39,267 nt of DNA from Treponema sp. (lineage in GTDB: Bacteria; Spirochaetota; Spirochaetia; Treponematales; Treponemataceae): contig JAFUHS010000040.1 in NCBI GenBank assembly GCA_017468745.1, forward strand, positions 1 through 39,267, in the 5' to 3' direction. Every line of letters begins with the position of its first letter. Within the stretch, counting starts at the first letter, position 1. This document shows, piece by piece, positions 16,680 through 24,384 of this stretch. The notes beneath the pieces were generated by a model. That model saw nothing but the letters and a program-made list of their open reading frames with translations. It searched no databases and had not been told where the DNA came from. Both the position numbers and the translations under genes were made by a program.

Positions 16680-17114
16680 CTACTCTGCTGAGACAAGTTT
16701 CAGCCCGGTGGAAAGGTCTGAGGCAACATTTAATTCATACACCCTCTTCTGGATTGGCTCAGAATTTGCCCGCGCATAGGTGAAAACAACCTGGGTTGTG
16801 CCTTCTTTTTTTCCTTTCAGAATAAAGCTGTGTTTTCCGCCGACACCGACAAAATCCGCCGGAGCTTCATTTTGAATGAACTTATCTGAAACAGGTGCAA
16901 CGATATTTTTATCTTCGATAGAGTAAGACCATGAATAGCCTGTGCTGGGATTTGAATCTAGGATTACGAAGACAGTTGAGCTGTCACTTTTCTCAGAAAC
17001 GACAGCATCGGAGGCAGGAACAGCCGTCGAGGCGCATGAAAGAAATCCTGTTAAGATAAAAAAAAGCGGGGCAGACAGGGGAAGCAAGTTTAATTTTTTC
17101 ACAGTTTTCTCCAT
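16680..17114 (-). CDS. Chagasin-like (I42 family) protease-inhibitor lipoprotein
   Basis: 144 residues. A type II signal peptide ends in LTGFLSC (lipobox, Cys at about residue 27), so it is lipid-anchored. The mature part carries the three inhibitory-loop hallmarks of family I42 in order: NPSTGYSW (NPTTGY loop), GVGGKHSF (GxGG loop) and GTTQVVFTYAR (strand before the last loop, where the usual RPW/F is replaced). Chagasins block papain-type cysteine proteases. In bacteria the target is usually not known; it may be a host or a self protease. No cysteine protease is encoded in the window. Sits between rimO and uvrD with 11- and 9-base gaps, so it is co-transcribed with housekeeping genes. Confidence 0.83.
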   Translation of the reverse strand: MEKTVKKLNLLPLSAPLFFILTGFLSCASTAVPASDAVVSEKSDSSTVFVILDSNPSTGYSWSYSIEDKNIVAPVSDKFIQNEAPADFVGVGGKHSFILKGKKEGTTQVVFTYARANSEPIQKRVYELNVASDLSTGLKLVSAE

Positions 17115-17125
17115 TTTTATAAACC

Positions 17126-18679
17126 TTAAAGATTCTGGGCGAATTCCAGCTCGTCAGAAACTTTGATCTTCTCGTTTAAGGGTGAATCGCTGAGGAAATC
17201 ACCGTTCAAATCCACATCGCCGCTGGAAGTGATTTTTACGCGAACAAGACGACCGGTTTTGACAGCCGCTAACTCGCTCTCAGAACTTCTGTCATAGCGA
17301 ACGACCACGCTTCCGTCAACTTCGGGAGCCTGAAACCAGGCCCGGCCGATTGCCAGCCCTTCGTCAGGATTCTCGCTGCTCTCGGAAAGGACTTCCTCGA
17401 TGAGAATGTCGTATTCAGAACCTGTCCTGAGTTTTAACCGCTCCTTGGTGATTTCCGCCTGAATTTCCACCAGCTCGGAGGCTCTTTTTTCAGCCGTTTT
17501 TTTGGGAACCTGCTTTTTAAAATCGTAGGCCGGCGTGTCATCTTCTTTTGAATAAGAGAAACAGCCGCTCCCGTCAGTGGCAATCTCCCGCAAAAAGGCT
17601 TTCGTGTTCTCAAAGGCGGCTTCGCTCTCACCTGGGAAGCCCGCCATAAAGGTGGTTCGGATTGCGGCATCCGGGAATACCGAGCGGATTTTTGCAATCA
17701 GAGCCTTGTATTTTTCCCTGCTTCCCACGCGGTTCATCTTTTTGATGATTTCATCATCGCCGTTCTGGAAAGGAATGTCAAAATAATGAAGGAAGCGGCT
17801 GTCTTTCTGCATGACAGGCAGAATATCTTCATTAAAGTGGTCGGGATGAATATACAAAAGCCGGACTGCAAAAGTTCCCTCAATCCGGGAAATCATCTCA
17901 AGAAGCCGGGCCAGCCCGGATTTAGAATTAGACGCGGATTCACACAGATTCACGCAGATATTTTTCTCGTCATTTAATCTGCGTCCATCTGCGTCCATCT
18001 GCGTCAAAACTTCGCTTCCCGGAGTTCCGTTGGGCAGGAAGGTTCTTCCGTCACCAAATGAATTGTCGTCCGCCCCCGTTCCAAATGCCGCCAGATCCTG
18101 ACCAATCAGATTGATTTCGTATACTCCCTTTGAGACCAGCTCTTTGATTTCTGAAACGATTTCATCGGCTTTACGGCTTCGTAAGTCCCCCCGGATAATG
18201 GGGATGGCACAGAATGAGCAGCGGTTGTTGCAGCCCTCCGTGATTTTGACAAAAGCCATACCGGGGAAAGAAAGGAGAATATCCCTGTCACCACAGCAGA
18301 CGCCTTCCTGTTTGGGAACGAGAAGAGGCCTTTTGTCATTCATAAGAGGGTCAAGGATTTTGTATATTTCGTCAAGCTTACCGTTGCCAAAAAATCCGTC
18401 AGCTTCTGTCAAATCGTCTTTTAAGTCATCGGCATAGCGCTGGGCAAGGCAGCCCGCCAAAAGGATTTTTGCCCTAGGGTACATTTGCCGCGCGCTCATA
18501 ACGGCATTGATGCTCTCGGTTTTGGCAGATTCAATGAATCCGCAGGAGTTTACGATGATTAAATCGGCCTCCGTCGGCTCAAAGGTCTGCTCCCAGCCTT
18601 TTTTTTTAAGCAGAGAGATGATGAGTTCACCGTCAACCTGGTTTTTTGCACATCCGTGCTGATCAATAAAAAATTTCAT
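17126..18679 (-). CDS. rimO: Ribosomal protein S12 methylthiotransferase RimO
   Basis: 517 residues, versus about 430-450 for typical RimO. It adds a methylthio group to an aspartate of S12 using two iron-sulfur clusters. The N-terminal UPF0004 domain has DQHGCAKNQVDGE, NSCGFIESAK and AGCLAQRY, whose cysteines bind one cluster. The radical-SAM triad is in EGCNNRCSFCAIP, and a TRAM domain closes the protein. The extra length is largely one insertion of about 50 residues at roughly 208-257, between GQDLAAFGTG and GLARLLEMI. It is partly encoded by a palindromic repeat at 17931-18005. The frame and flanking conserved blocks are kept, so the enzyme may still work. Co-transcribed with rodZ upstream (15-base gap). 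Confidence 0.95.
   Translation of the reverse strand: MKFFIDQHGCAKNQVDGELIISLLKKKGWEQTFEPTEADLIIVNSCGFIESAKTESINAVMSARQMYPRAKILLAGCLAQRYADDLKDDLTEADGFFGNGKLDEIYKILDPLMNDKRPLLVPKQEGVCCGDRDILLSFPGMAFVKITEGCNNRCSFCAIPIIRGDLRSRKADEIVSEIKELVSKGVYEINLIGQDLAAFGTGADDNSFGDGRTFLPNGTPGSEVLTQMDADGRRLNDEKNICVNLCESASNSKSGLARLLEMISRIEGTFAVRLLYIHPDHFNEDILPVMQKDSRFLHYFDIPFQNGDDEIIKKMNRVGSREKYKALIAKIRSVFPDAAIRTTFMAGFPGESEAAFENTKAFLREIATDGSGCFSYSKEDDTPAYDFKKQVPKKTAEKRASELVEIQAEITKERLKLRTGSEYDILIEEVLSESSENPDEGLAIGRAWFQAPEVDGSVVVRYDRSSESELAAVKTGRLVRVKITSSGDVDLNGDFLSDSPLNEKIKVSDELEFAQNL
17931..18005. repeat. Palindromic 10-bp-periodic repeat inserted in frame in rimO
   Basis: Two 29-base arms (17931-17959 and 17977-18005) pair at 23 of 29 positions around a 17-base loop. 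Each arm is built of a 10-base unit, ATCTGCGTCC-like, repeated almost three times. Short ATCTGYGTnn tandem units of this type are found dispersed in many bacterial genomes. Here the element is translated as part of RimO without breaking the frame. Confidence 0.75.
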
Positions 18680-18694
18680 AATTTACTAATCCAA

Positions 18695-19783
18695 TCAGTC
18701 TAAATCGACAATGACAATCTTATAACGACCATCCGTATCTTTAATCCACTTAATGTCCTGAGCTATAACTTCACCAGCTCTGGGAACCGCCAAATCATAA
18801 GTCTTGCTGTTTGCCACGACCTGCAGTTTAACTGCATTACCGTTAGATATCCACAATCTAAGCCCATTGCTAGCAGTCATATTAACAATATCTCCGCTTG
18901 CAAAGTAATCTTCGATTGTCTCCTTTCGGTCTGAGCGATAACGGAAAAGACAACCGCCTCGGAAACTTGCATTGATTGTAAACGGATAAGCCCTTGTATC
19001 GGAAAGTATTTCGGTTCTGCTCTGCTCCTTCGGCAAGTCCTCTGCATTGGGGATCTGATTTTCGTCAGGGGAGGCAATGGCAACATTCGAAGAATTCTTC
19101 AGCATAATTTTTACTTCTGCGCCACGATCCACATTTTTCTGAGAGACATCAGATACATAGACAATCAGATCCGGAACAGAATTTCCGTCAGCATCGATTT
19201 CAAGTTCTTCAGACAGCTCCACATACTGCATTCCGGCAGGGGTTTCAAGACCAAAGATTCCTTCTGTTTCCGCAACAGTAAGAAAAATATTTCCGGTCTC
19301 ATTTCCCATTACAAGCTGATCACTTTTATAGAGTCGGCCGGAGAAAGGTTTTTCAGTCAGCTCATATTTCTTAAATTCAGTTGTGCGCGCAAGTGCAGAA
19401 TCCAAGTCACTGTTCGCATTGCGGGATTTTAAAATACTCAAAAGAACGACAGAAAGTGCAATGAGAAGAACGACTGAAAGCGTGACAATTAAAGGGATTA
19501 AAAATTTCGGTCGTTCACGAGCCGTCAAAGCCAGAGGCGGAGGCGTTTCCTGAATTCTTTTTGCATGATACAATGTGAGTACATGGTTCGTGTCAACTTC
19601 AAGATAGTCAGCATAATTTTTCAAGAAGCCCACGAGATATGGCTCACCAGGAAAAGCATCTGAATTCTCTTCCTCAAGGGCAATAAGATATTCCTGTGTA
19701 ATTGAAGTTTCTCGAGCAATAATTTCAAGCTCGACACCTTTTTCCTCTCGTGCTTTTCTTAAAATTTCGCCATAACTTTCCAT
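18695..19783 (-). CDS. RodZ-like helix-turn-helix membrane protein
   Basis: 362 residues. The N-terminal 70 residues form an HTH_25 (cro-like) domain: GEILRKAREEKGVELEIIAR, then TSITQEYLIALEEENSDAFP and YLVGFLKNYADYLEVD. A single membrane segment follows at about 95-118 (FLIPLIVTLSVVLLIALSVV). The extracytoplasmic part ends in a DUF4115-like beta domain. RodZ links MreB filaments to the cell-wall elongation machinery. The domain order is that of RodZ, although the C-terminal region is larger and has an Asp-rich piece (about 205-220). Ribosome binding site GGAG precedes the ATG. Between the lolA-like gene (3-base gap) and rimO. Confidence 0.83.
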   Translation of the reverse strand: MESYGEILRKAREEKGVELEIIARETSITQEYLIALEEENSDAFPGEPYLVGFLKNYADYLEVDTNHVLTLYHAKRIQETPPPLALTARERPKFLIPLIVTLSVVLLIALSVVLLSILKSRNANSDLDSALARTTEFKKYELTEKPFSGRLYKSDQLVMGNETGNIFLTVAETEGIFGLETPAGMQYVELSEELEIDADGNSVPDLIVYVSDVSQKNVDRGAEVKIMLKNSSNVAIASPDENQIPNAEDLPKEQSRTEILSDTRAYPFTINASFRGGCLFRYRSDRKETIEDYFASGDIVNMTASNGLRLWISNGNAVKLQVVANSKTYDLAVPRAGEVIAQDIKWIKDTDGRYKIVIVDLD

Positions 19784-19786
19784 CTT

Positions 19787-20461
19787 TTACTCCGAAAACA
19801 AGAAATTATTGTAATTATTTGCGGATGTGGGCGGGTCATAAATAAACCGCTGATCTGAAATTCCTTGATTCAATACATAATTTTTAAAATCAAATTCAAA
19901 TTCCTCTCCCTGTGGAGTTGCGGCAGTCATCCGTCTTATAAGCATTGTATCCGGCGACACGGACATTTTAATTGTATCAAAAGCCTCGCTCATGTTTCGC
20001 CGTCGGAGAATAAGTTTTACGACCATTTCATCACTACCATCTTCAAGGGGAAGGGGCTCCTGCCCTGTTTCATAAGCTGGAGAGTAATAACGGCTCAGCA
20101 GGGACAAGCCCTGAGCCGTTGCAAGATTCGCGCTATTAGACTCAGAAGAATTATCAACGGTCTGATTCAAGATAGCCGCACTTCCAGGAAGGTAAATTGT
20201 AAGCAAATCACCGTTAAAACAGATTACCTGCTCCTCAGGATTTGAAAAATCTATACGAAGGAGATTAGGTGCTTTGTATGAAAGGTGCCCGCTCATAGTA
20301 TTTTTAGCGGCCTTTATGTCAATGTCAGCCTCATAATCCTTTATGGTGGCATAATTCTCCGACACTGACTTAAAGAAAGAGGATGCCGTAAGAATTCCCT
20401 GGGCAGAAGCCGCAAAAGACAGAAGGCATGTCAGAAAACAAAGTGAAAGGATTTTTTTCAT
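19787..20461 (-). CDS. LolA-like outer-membrane lipoprotein carrier protein
   Basis: 224 residues with a signal peptide ([20 protein letters not shown]). The mature part starts with [19 protein letters not shown] and [20 protein letters not shown], the pattern of the LolA/LolB-like half-barrel, in which a hydrophobic cavity carries lipoproteins or glycolipids across the periplasm. [20 protein letters not shown] corresponds to the late strand seen in LolA. LolA identity across spirochaetes is low, so a related lipid-carrier role is also possible. The ATG overlaps the ftsH stop by four bases (ATGA). Confidence 0.8.
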   Translation of the reverse strand: MKKILSLCFLTCLLSFAASAQGILTASSFFKSVSENYATIKDYEADIDIKAAKNTMSGHLSYKAPNLLRIDFSNPEEQVICFNGDLLTIYLPGSAAILNQTVDNSSESNSANLATAQGLSLLSRYYSPAYETGQEPLPLEDGSDEMVVKLILRRRNMSEAFDTIKMSVSPDTMLIRRMTAATPQGEEFEFDFKNYVLNQGISDQRFIYDPPTSANNYNNFLFSE

Positions 20462-22518
20462 GATTCTTCTCCTTCTGATTCAGCTGATTCTGCCACAGCT
20501 TCTGAACTTTCACCACTGCTGATTTCTTCGCAATGTTCGTGAGCCTTGATGATTTCGTTGAATTCTTTTGAATCCATCGTTTCGATTTCAAGCAGGCGTT
20601 TTGAAATATAATCCAGCAAGTCTTTTTTAGAACGAAGAAGCTCCAGGACATGATTGTATCTCTCGTCCATGATTCGTGCGATTTCTTCATCGATGAAATT
20701 CTGAGTCGTCTCACTGAATTCACGGACAAGATTCGGTTCTCCGCCACGATTTCCGAGAACGCCTTTACCCAAAGTCATGTTTCTGAATTTATCGCTCATT
20801 CCGTAGTCGGTAATCATGCGCTTGATGATATCAGTTGCCTGGGCAATATCGTTTGAAGCGCCTGTAGAAATATCACCAAGAATGATTTCTTCCGCGGCAC
20901 GACCGCCCAGAGAAGAATCAACTTCATTGAGCATATCTTTTTTGGTCATGAAATGCTTTTCTTCTTTTTCTTCACGGAACTGAGTGAAACCGCCGACACC
21001 ATGAGAGCGGGGAACTACAGTAATCTTGTTGACAGGCGTGTGCCCCGGAGTGAAAGCCGCGACCAGAGCGTGACCTGTTTCATGGACTGCCACGAGACGC
21101 ATTTCTTTTTCGTTCTCTTTGCGGCTCTTCTTTTTAAGACCTATGCTGACCTTGTCGATTGCTTCGTTAAAATCATTCATTGAGACCTTATCATGACCGT
21201 TGCGGACTGCAAGAAGAGCGGCCTCGTTTACCACATTGGCCAAATCCGCTCCGGCAAAACCTACCGTGCCATGGGCAAGGGACTCAAAATCAACGGTATC
21301 ATCCAGCTTAACATTTTTCGCATGGATTTTAAGGATTGCCTCCCGCCCCTTTACATCCGGCCGCTCAACAGGAACCTGTCGGTCAAAGCGGCCAGGGCGA
21401 AGGAGAGCCGGGTCAAGGACATCAGCACGGTTTGTAGCCGCCAGAATAATGAGGCCTTTTTCGTTGTCAAAGCCGTCCATCTCAACTAAAAGCTGGTTTA
21501 AGGTCTGCTCCCGCTCATCGTTGCTTGAGAATCCGTTCATTCGGCTTTTACCGATTGCGTCAATCTCATCAATAAAGATGATGCAGGGAGCCTTTTCGCG
21601 GGCCTGCTTGAACAAATCGCGGACACGGCTCGCACCCACACCCACGAACATTTCGACAAAATCAGAACCGGAAATACGGAAGAAAGGAACGCCGGCCTCT
21701 CCCGCGACGGCACGGGCCAGAAGAGTCTTACCTGTTCCCGGAGGACCTACCAGGAGAACACCCTTGGGAATCTTACCGCCGATATCCGTGTATTTTTTGG
21801 GAGATTTAAGGAAATCCACGACCTCCACAAGCTCATCTTTTGCCTCATCAACGCCCGCGACATCCTCAAAGCGGGTTTTCACCTTTCCTTCATCAACGGC
21901 CTTGCTCTTGCCTCCGCCGCCAAAAATCGAGCCTACCCCGCCCATTCCGCCAGTCATTTTTCTGAACATAAAGAAATAAATGGCAAGCAAAATCAGGAAA
22001 GGAAGGATATTTATGAGAATCTGGATAAAAATATTAGTCTGCTTGTTAATGAATTTGTACTGGACGCCTTTTTCATCGAGGAATTCAATGAATTTAGCCA
22101 TGAGAACTCCCGTCGTTTTATAAACCTTCCGGTTTGAAGGCTGCTGGGGACGGCGCACGAAAGGAAAATTCTTAATAGCCTGACTTTCATCTGACTCAGA
22201 AGAAAGGGAGACTTCCGGACCGTAACCGACAAAAACACTCTCGCTCATTTCAACCTGAACGATTTTTCCGTCTTCGATAAGCTGCTTGAATTCAGAAAAA
22301 TCTATGAGTGTCTCGGGCTTCTGCAACAGGAACATGTTCACGAAGGCAAGCGCAAGGACAACTGCAATCATCAATGTGAGGAAAGGAAATTTAAACGGCT
22401 TATGATTGCGATTACCGTCATCACCATTACCAGAATCTGGGTCTAATTTGAAAAAATTGTAAGGATCTTTGTCAAATTTATTATCATCATTTTTTTTGTT
22501 TTCGTTTTTCTCTGCCAT
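20458..22518 (-). CDS. ftsH: ATP-dependent zinc metalloprotease FtsH
   Basis: 686 residues from the ATG at 22518; a TTG four codons earlier is in frame but the ATG is the natural start. Two membrane segments (about 43-63 and 163-185) flank a periplasmic FtsH-extracellular domain. Then come Walker A GPPGTGKT, Walker [12 protein letters not shown], the SRH region with [20 protein letters not shown], and the zinc site [12 protein letters not shown], with a downstream Asp ligand expected in the protease domain. A hexameric inner-membrane protease degrading misassembled membrane and short-lived cytosolic proteins. The C-terminus is acidic (about 25 residues, Glu/Ser-rich). It heads the long run down to the TPR-like gene and is divergent from fliS. 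Confidence 0.97.
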   Translation of the reverse strand: MAEKNENKKNDDNKFDKDPYNFFKLDPDSGNGDDGNRNHKPFKFPFLTLMIAVVLALAFVNMFLLQKPETLIDFSEFKQLIEDGKIVQVEMSESVFVGYGPEVSLSSESDESQAIKNFPFVRRPQQPSNRKVYKTTGVLMAKFIEFLDEKGVQYKFINKQTNIFIQILINILPFLILLAIYFFMFRKMTGGMGGVGSIFGGGGKSKAVDEGKVKTRFEDVAGVDEAKDELVEVVDFLKSPKKYTDIGGKIPKGVLLVGPPGTGKTLLARAVAGEAGVPFFRISGSDFVEMFVGVGASRVRDLFKQAREKAPCIIFIDEIDAIGKSRMNGFSSNDEREQTLNQLLVEMDGFDNEKGLIILAATNRADVLDPALLRPGRFDRQVPVERPDVKGREAILKIHAKNVKLDDTVDFESLAHGTVGFAGADLANVVNEAALLAVRNGHDKVSMNDFNEAIDKVSIGLKKKSRKENEKEMRLVAVHETGHALVAAFTPGHTPVNKITVVPRSHGVGGFTQFREEKEEKHFMTKKDMLNEVDSSLGGRAAEEIILGDISTGASNDIAQATDIIKRMITDYGMSDKFRNMTLGKGVLGNRGGEPNLVREFSETTQNFIDEEIARIMDERYNHVLELLRSKKDLLDYISKRLLEIETMDSKEFNEIIKAHEHCEEISSGESSEAVAESAESEGEES

Positions 22519-22591
22519 TATCGTTCTCAATCTAAATTAATTCTATCCTATAAATATAGAGAAAATTTTACATTTAGTGAAGAGAAAAATC

Positions 22592-22618
22592 TAAAGTCAT
22601 GAATTTATGTACCGAAAA
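22592..22618 (+). promoter_or_regulatory. Sigma-28 (FliA)-like promoter of fliS-flgN
   Basis: TAAA at 22592, exactly 15 bases, then ACCGAAAA at 22611. This matches the FliA consensus TAAA-N15-GCCGATAA at all four -35 positions and 6 of 8 of the -10 positions. It lies 32 bases before the fliS ATG. No good sigma-70 box is closer. Confidence 0.6.
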
Positions 22619-22650
22619 TAATAAAGAATATCTGTTTTCGGGAGGGAAAC

Positions 22651-23091
22651 ATGGCATTTGGCAATCCTTACGCAGCCTACCAGACAACAGCAGTCAAAAC
22701 CGCAAGTCAGGGAAAACTCGTCGTCATGCTCTATCAAGGTGCGGAACGAGAATTGACTGCGGCATTCAAAAGTTTTGGCTCTGACGGAAAAATTCCTGCA
22801 TCAGCGGTGGAGTCTTTCGGGAAACACATCATGAAGGCTCAGGAAATCATCAACGAACTTCAAGTTTCTCTTGATATGGACAAAGGCGGACAAATCGCAC
22901 AGAATCTTATGTCACTCTATGTCTATTTCAACAAAGAACTGATGGATGTCAGCATCAAGCAGGACAAAGAAAAACTTTCACAAATCCTTGAGATGATTAA
23001 GCAGCTCTGCTCTGCATGGGAAGTCGCGGCGACAACCACACAGCCAGACTCAATCCCTCAGGCACAGCGGACACTTAACATCACGGGCTAG
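22651..23091 (+). CDS. fliS: Flagellar export chaperone FliS
   Basis: 146 residues, all-helical. The N-terminal NPYAAYQTTAVKTASQGKLV and VVMLYQGAERELTAAF are the FliS signature; the rest is a four-helix bundle that binds flagellin C-termini and keeps them unpolymerised until export. A strong ribosome binding site (GGGAGGG) lies 5 bases before the ATG. The FlgN-like gene starts 10 bases after its stop. In spirochaetes the filament is periplasmic, so the cargo would be the FlaB core flagellins, not encoded here. Driven by the sigma-28-like promoter. Confidence 0.95.
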   Translation: MAFGNPYAAYQTTAVKTASQGKLVVMLYQGAERELTAAFKSFGSDGKIPASAVESFGKHIMKAQEIINELQVSLDMDKGGQIAQNLMSLYVYFNKELMDVSIKQDKEKLSQILEMIKQLCSAWEVAATTTQPDSIPQAQRTLNITG

Positions 23092-23101
23092 GGAGAGAAA
23101 T

Positions 23102-23587
23102 ATGGCAGAAATTTCAAAAGAAGAGTTTGAGGAGCGTGTTGCGATTCTAAAACGATTTCGCACTCTTTTAGTTCAGCAACGCGATAAATTTCGGGAATAT
23201 CTCGCAGTCCTTGAAAGTCAGGAAGGAAGAATCGAACTTGAAGACGGTGACTCAATAGCCGCTCATACAGAACTTGAGAATCAAATTGTAAAGAATCTCG
23301 CCAGCCTGCAAAAAGTTATACTTCCTATGCAGGGAATGTACAAGGCGATTATGCCTGGTCTTCCTGTGGCAGACAATGCAAGCGTCGAGCAATTACAGCT
23401 TGATTTGGTAAATTTGCAAAAAGAGGTTCTCGCCCAAAATGAAAGAAACAGAAATCTTCTTCAGACTCATATGGGAAAAATCAAAAACCAGCTGGGAAAT
23501 ATGAATCTTATGAATCCTTATCGCGGCAAAAATTCTATCTACGCGGAAAAGGCTGCGGTGGGAAGCACTATAGAATTCAATGTTTAG
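23102..23587 (+). CDS. FlgN-like flagellar export chaperone
   Basis: 161 residues, largely helical and charged, with long heptad-like stretches (about 1-50 and 95-130), as in FlgN, the chaperone for hook-filament junction proteins FlgK and FlgL. The less ordered C-terminus (LMNPYRGKNSIYAEKAAVGS) is the part that in FlgN binds cargo. Placement directly behind fliS, with the ribosome binding site GGGAGAG, is the main support, since FlgN sequences vary greatly. Its stop nearly touches the stop of the convergent gene. Confidence 0.7.
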   Translation: MAEISKEEFEERVAILKRFRTLLVQQRDKFREYLAVLESQEGRIELEDGDSIAAHTELENQIVKNLASLQKVILPMQGMYKAIMPGLPVADNASVEQLQLDLVNLQKEVLAQNERNRNLLQTHMGKIKNQLGNMNLMNPYRGKNSIYAEKAAVGSTIEFNV

Positions 23588-23588
23588 T

Positions 23589-24371
23589 TCATAGCGCAGA
23601 ATTCTGAACGGCAGAATCAACTCCCATTCCAAAAAGGGCGAAATCTGCCTTAACAGGGTCGCCGGGAAAAATCTCGGCGACTTTTTTTGTAAGTTCAAGG
23701 GCTGTTCTGAGATTCGCGCTTCCCGAATGAATAAGCCCAAGTTCATTTGCCTGCCGCATTACATGGGTATCCAGAGGCATGAGCAGGTCTTTTTTTGAAA
23801 ACCACTTCCACAAGCCCAGATCCACAGGGGAATTATCCCTCACCAGCCAGCGCAAGAGCATATTCACTTTTTTAGCCGCCGAATCTTTTGAATGAGGCAG
23901 AAGGGCGCAATCTTTAGGAAATGCAGAGGCAATCACCTGATGAAGGAAGATTTTACTGCCTTCTTTTTGCTCTTGTTCCTGCCCTTCCATTGCAGTCTCC
24001 CACTTTTTCTTAAAATACGCTCCCAGACTTTCATTTTCTTCAAGGATTGAACGGAGCGTGTCAAAAAAGAGACGCATATCGTTATTCGTGTACATTCTGT
24101 AAAAAGAAAAAGTGTTTTCGGGGAAAAAATCCTTGTGTTTTTGACAAAGAATCCAGTCAACGGGAGCGGAGCCGGCCGCACTTAAAATTGATTCTACATG
24201 AGAGAGAATCTGCTCACGGCGACCAAAAGCAAGGTTCGCCGCGATAAAAGCAACCGTCTCAGCCGTACGCTCGTCTGTATAACGGTGCATGAACTGAGAC
24301 GGATCTTTTTTAAGAAAATCCGCTGACTCATATTTCTGAGCCAGCGAAATCAATTTTTCAGACAGTTCCAA
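23589..24371 (-). CDS. TIGR02757 (DUF2400) family protein
   Basis: About 260 residues. DPSQFMHRYTDERTAETVAF followed by IAANLAFGRREQILSHVESI is the family N-terminus, and LLRWLVRDNSPVDLGLW, then PLDTHVMRQANELG, the conserved core. The closing PVKADFALFGMGVDSA completes the family. The fold is thought to relate to helix-hairpin-helix DNA glycosylases, but no activity is known. There is no ATG. The frame runs open far into ompA, and that N-terminal part is a shadow. The best start is the TTG at 24371, 13 bases after the OmpA-gene stop; a TTG at 24407 is the alternative. Neither has a clear Shine-Dalgarno. Confidence 0.82.
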   Translation of the reverse strand: MELSEKLISLAQKYESADFLKKDPSQFMHRYTDERTAETVAFIAANLAFGRREQILSHVESILSAAGSAPVDWILCQKHKDFFPENTFSFYRMYTNNDMRLFFDTLRSILEENESLGAYFKKKWETAMEGQEQEQKEGSKIFLHQVIASAFPKDCALLPHSKDSAAKKVNMLLRWLVRDNSPVDLGLWKWFSKKDLLMPLDTHVMRQANELGLIHSGSANLRTALELTKKVAEIFPGDPVKADFALFGMGVDSAVQNSAL

Positions 24372-24384
24372 GGTGATTTCAGAA

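Noticed and set aside
21200-21979. Long plus-strand open frame of 259 codons opposite ftsH
   Set aside because: It is antisense to the highly conserved AAA domain of ftsH, is rich in Arg/Ser/Thr as expected of a shadow frame, and shows no motif.
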